Positions 15,063-17,259 of a stretch of 17,259 nucleotides of DNA are shown here, piece by piece. Positions within the stretch are counted from its first letter, which is position 1, and each line of letters starts with the position of its first letter. Origin of the DNA: Thermoprotei archaeon (GTDB lineage: Archaea; Thermoproteota; Thermoprotei_A; Sulfolobales; Desulfurococcaceae); assembly GCA_003661825.1 (NCBI GenBank), contig QMWW01000008.1, positions 1-17,259 on the forward strand, given 5' to 3'. The position numbers were made by a program, and so were the translations under genes. Under the pieces are notes generated by a model. The model had not been told where the DNA came from. It did no database searches and worked only from the letters and a program-made list of their open reading frames with translations.

Positions 15063-15836
15063 CTAAGCTTTAGCTAGGGCTAGAGGTACTACTTTGATGC
15101 CGAACGCGGGGTCTACGTCGAAAGCTATGGTTGAATCAACTGGTCCACTCGCTCCCCTCAGCTTGATTACCTTCATAACCTTGAGCAACTTTCCACCAAT
15201 TATGGCGAAGTCTAGCTTTATATAGCTATCGCTTATAGCTCTAATTCTGATCATTATCTCGTTCGGGAGAACGTTTGGATGGATCGTTAGAATTATTAGC
15301 TTCCCCTCTCTAACCATGGTTCTAGCCCTTGTCAGGAAGTCTAATACAACGCTTGCATCAGCGTAAACAGCTAGTACGCTGAAAGAGTCTATGACTATCA
15401 GGTCGTAGCTTTCCTTAGTGTAAGCCATGTAGTTACCCAGTACGTGGAGTAGCTCTTTTGCAACTCTTTTAGCCCATCTAACGCCCTCCATGTGGATCGG
15501 TAGGATCGTTATCTGGCCTTTCAAGAACTCATCGGTGAAGTCTAGGCTGAGCTTTTTTGTCTGGATAACCATTTCCTTAATCCCGGCCTCAGTCGTAATA
15601 TATACTATACGCTTCCCCGACTTAGCCGCACCATACGTTATCTGCTGTGCTAGGAGGCTCTTACCTGTACCGTGATCGCCCTCGATCGTCAGTAGGTTAG
15701 GAACAGGTATTCCACCGCCAAGCCTCATGTCAAGCTCTTCATTACCAGTTGATATGAGGTAACCCTCTAGACTACTCCCCTCTTCTTCTAGCTCCTCTAT
15801 CTCAGTGTCCTCAAACTCCAGCTCCTCTCTACTCAT
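15063..15836 (-). CDS. flaH: Archaellum regulatory ATPase ArlH (FlaH)
   Basis: 257 residues from ATG 15836. It is a KaiC/RecA-like protein that binds ATP at the archaellum base and regulates ArlI. Numbered from the upstream ATG at 15854: Walker A EGDHGTGKS (58-66), preceded by the family strand LISTGNEELDMRLGGGIP (33-50); Walker B YDLIVIDSF (150-158); and a late HPNVLP. The catalytic glutamate after Walker B is absent, as is usual for ArlH, which hydrolyses ATP poorly. The acidic N-terminus (ELEFEDTEIEELEEEG) is an extension beyond the core. I chose ATG 15836 because GGGGTGGT lies just before it (15840-15847). ATG 15854 overlaps the arlF stop as ATGA but has no visible ribosome site. Confidence 0.94.
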   Translation of the reverse strand: MSREELEFEDTEIEELEEEGSSLEGYLISTGNEELDMRLGGGIPVPNLLTIEGDHGTGKSLLAQQITYGAAKSGKRIVYITTEAGIKEMVIQTKKLSLDFTDEFLKGQITILPIHMEGVRWAKRVAKELLHVLGNYMAYTKESYDLIVIDSFSVLAVYADASVVLDFLTRARTMVREGKLIILTIHPNVLPNEIMIRIRAISDSYIKLDFAIIGGKLLKVMKVIKLRGASGPVDSTIAFDVDPAFGIKVVPLALAKA

Positions 15837-15850
15837 TCTACCACCCCGGT

Positions 15851-16363
15851 TCATGGGGTGAACACGTATCTAGACTTTACACCACTAGGCGTAGCGAATA
15901 CGAGTATAACTGGGTAGCTTGGATCAAGAGTATATGTTGGAGACACAACTATCTCACACGTAGTACCCGGAGGTATTTCAACATAGGAAGCGTTAGATAC
16001 CTCTATAGTGTAGTTCCCGATGTACAACCTAACAGGGTACCATCTACTGTATTCGAGAAGCTCTAGTCGACGTACACCGCCCGTATCCATGTAGTCGAGT
16101 ACTACGTCCGACTTATCCCCTATTATTATGGAATCCGTTCCCTCATTAGTCATATTGAACGCTATGGTGTTATTCATCGATGAGTACCTAGCTGAGACTA
16201 TCTTTAAGACAACGTTCACGCGTATAGCCGCATCAACAGCTGTATACTCAGCTACTTTAGTCATGTAGTCAAACCAGGCGAAGGCATTGTATGTGACAAC
16301 CATTACTACGAACATGGTTGCTAAGATCATGATAACGCTAGCGGCAACGGCGCCGAAACCCAT
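15851..16363 (-). CDS. flaF: Archaellum stator-type protein, ArlF-like (FlaF/FlaG family)
   Basis: 170 residues. The N-terminus MGFGAVAASVIMILATMFVV forms the single membrane helix (about 4-27), as in FlaF and FlaG. A soluble beta-sandwich domain outside the membrane follows, containing NNTIAFNMTNEGTDSIIIG and an end typical of the family (PPGTTCEIVV, then a final strand SRYVFTP). ArlF binds the S-layer and acts with ArlG as the stator of the archaellum. I favour ArlF because of the MGF start and its place directly before arlH; ArlG is the alternative. GGAGGTGAT at 16369-16377 is a perfect ribosome site five bases before ATG. The start overlaps the preceding stop as TAATG. Only one of the two usual stator genes is visible. 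Confidence 0.78.
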   Translation of the reverse strand: MGFGAVAASVIMILATMFVVMVVTYNAFAWFDYMTKVAEYTAVDAAIRVNVVLKIVSARYSSMNNTIAFNMTNEGTDSIIIGDKSDVVLDYMDTGGVRRLELLEYSRWYPVRLYIGNYTIEVSNASYVEIPPGTTCEIVVSPTYTLDPSYPVILVFATPSGVKSRYVFTP

Positions 16364-17259
16364 TAGTTATCACCTCCTTCGCCGATTATGTCGAGTAGCT
16401 CCTTAGCTGCTTCGCTGGGAGAAGGCGTCCCGGCCTCCTCTTTAACCTCCTCCACCACGGAGGAGGATTCTTTTTCCTCCTTTTCTTCCTCTCTTTCGGT
16501 ACTAGCGGTACTAGGCTTGGAACCGTTTACACCCGATAATAGCTCTCTCAGAAGCTCTACCTGCTCCTTTGGATCTATGTTCGCCGATCTAAGTTCATTC
16601 ACTATTTCTACTATCTTCTTTAAAGCATTACCCATATCCTCCTCTATAAGGCCTATATCGGTGTAATAGTCGATTAGCTTGCTGAACTTATCCTGGCCTA
16701 TTCTATTCAGTACGTTGTTTGCCCAGTCTACGAGTTTCTCGTATACGTCAATGCTCATCTTCTTCGAATCCCCATGTATTATCTCTTGTTTTCGGGTAGT
16801 ACCAGTACTTTCTCCTATTCCTTCTTGGCCAGAACTAGCTGTTTGTGTCACAGCAGTACTAGTGCTATTCTGGGTCATACCCGACACTTGGCCCTGCTGA
16901 TAGCTATTACCCTGTACTGGTACAGGGCTCGGAACAACGATGGGTATTATCTGTGGCGATACAGGCTGTGTTTGTTGCTCTGTCTTCTCGGGCTCTTTAC
17001 CACTTTGTTCCATCTTCTCTTCTTCGCTGCCAAAGAATATATCGGCGTACTTCCTAAGGATATTGAACGGATTACTTAGCTCCGCCATAGCCGAGCGAAG
17101 GTCTATGAGCGTAGCCTTAATGCTATCGATGCTTAGCTTAACGTATTTCTTCATCTTATCAATTTCTGCTTCAAGCGAGTCGATCCTCTCGAGAACCTCT
17201 TTAGGTACTTCAACCTGTACCTTTTGAGGAGAATTCTCCCCGTTCCCACCCTCTTCCCC
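16363..17259 (-). CDS. Archaellum cytoplasmic protein, ArlC/D/E-like (5' partial)
   Basis: The frame is open to the right edge of the window, so the start lies outside; 298 residues are visible and the ATG at 17154 is internal. An N-terminal coiled coil (visible residues about 17-55, VPKEVLERIDSLEAEIDKMK onward) ends in the ELSNPFNIL motif, like the NPF-type end of the FlaC/D region. A Gln/Ser/Thr/Pro-rich linker follows (about 85-160). Then comes a helical domain resembling the FlaD/FlaE C-terminal domain: VDWANNVLNRIG, LIDYYTDIGLIEED (about 176-208). An acidic Glu/Lys-rich segment ends the protein. In euryarchaea these proteins form the cytoplasmic collar linking the motor to chemotaxis; crenarchaea usually have ArlX instead. 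An unusual ArlX cannot be excluded. Confidence 0.7.
   Translation of the reverse strand, partial: GEEGGNGENSPQKVQVEVPKEVLERIDSLEAEIDKMKKYVKLSIDSIKATLIDLRSAMAELSNPFNILRKYADIFFGSEEEKMEQSGKEPEKTEQQTQPVSPQIIPIVVPSPVPVQGNSYQQGQVSGMTQNSTSTAVTQTASSGQEGIGESTGTTRKQEIIHGDSKKMSIDVYEKLVDWANNVLNRIGQDKFSKLIDYYTDIGLIEEDMGNALKKIVEIVNELRSANIDPKEQVELLRELLSGVNGSKPSTASTEREEEKEEKESSSVVEEVKEEAGTPSPSEAAKELLDIIGEGGDN
16369..16377 (-). promoter_or_regulatory. Perfect Shine-Dalgarno site of the arlF-like gene
   Basis: GGAGGTGAT on the minus strand, five bases before ATG 16363, fully complementary to the usual archaeal 16S rRNA tail. It lies inside the last codons of the ArlD/E-like gene and suggests strong translation of the stator protein. 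Confidence 0.65.

Noticed and set aside
16388..17227. Ser/Phe-rich plus-strand frames opposite the ArlD/E-like gene
   Set aside because: They are the antisense of its Glu/Lys and Ser-rich low-complexity segments; no ribosome sites or recognisable domains.
1..17259. CRISPR arrays, insertion sequences, tRNA or rRNA genes
   Set aside because: No regularly spaced repeats, transposase motifs with terminal repeats, or cloverleaf-like sequence were seen on reading both strands by eye.

Overview
The window looks like chromosomal DNA of a hyperthermophilic crenarchaeon, most likely Desulfurococcales-like. The reasons are: an archaellum (archaeal flagellum) operon; AT-rich TATA-type promoters; Shine-Dalgarno sites complementary to an archaeal 16S tail (GGAGGTGAT and variants); frequent GTG and TTG starts; very high use of CTA, ATA and AGG/AGA codons; and tight operons whose stop and start codons overlap. 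No rRNA, tRNA, CRISPR array or insertion sequence was seen. The lineage is inferred from style and gene content, not from a marker gene.

Layout. (1) Bases 1-2086, plus strand: a three-gene unit made of the 3' part of an alkaline-phosphatase-superfamily phosphodiesterase, a COG4821-type SIS phosphosugar-binding protein and a small PTS IIB-like protein with a phosphocysteine P-loop. No IIA, IIC, EI or HPr gene is in view. (2) Bases 2216-5324: a nitroreductase gene broken by a one-base frameshift, a complete type I glutamine synthetase, a divergent Lrp/AsnC regulator sharing its short promoter region, and a second, intact nitroreductase. (3) Bases 5459-11627, plus strand: six tightly overlapping genes encoding a MoxR AAA+ ATPase, a DUF4129-like membrane protein, a polytopic membrane protein, a small two-helix membrane protein, a DUF4350-like protein and a DUF58 protein. 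(4) Bases 11624-12784: an unrecognised soluble protein on the minus strand and a secreted or membrane-anchored protein on the plus strand. (5) Bases 12785-13264: no intact gene, but a stop-riddled reading frame that looks like a decayed small gene. (6) Bases 13265-17259, minus strand: an archaellum operon reading arlD/E-like (cut by the window end), arlF-like, arlH, arlI.

How the genes fit together. The archaellum genes encode the cytoplasmic coupling protein, the stator-type protein, the KaiC-like regulator ATPase and the motor ATPase of one machine. The usual next gene, arlJ (the membrane platform), is not downstream of arlI. The MoxR-DUF58 operon follows a widespread but poorly understood plan in which a MoxR chaperone works with a DUF58 protein and membrane partners, here with two membrane proteins I could not assign. 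The first three genes suggest handling of a phosphorylated sugar, possibly with PTS-type chemistry, which is rare in Crenarchaeota. The glutamine synthetase and Lrp pair suggests locally regulated nitrogen assimilation.
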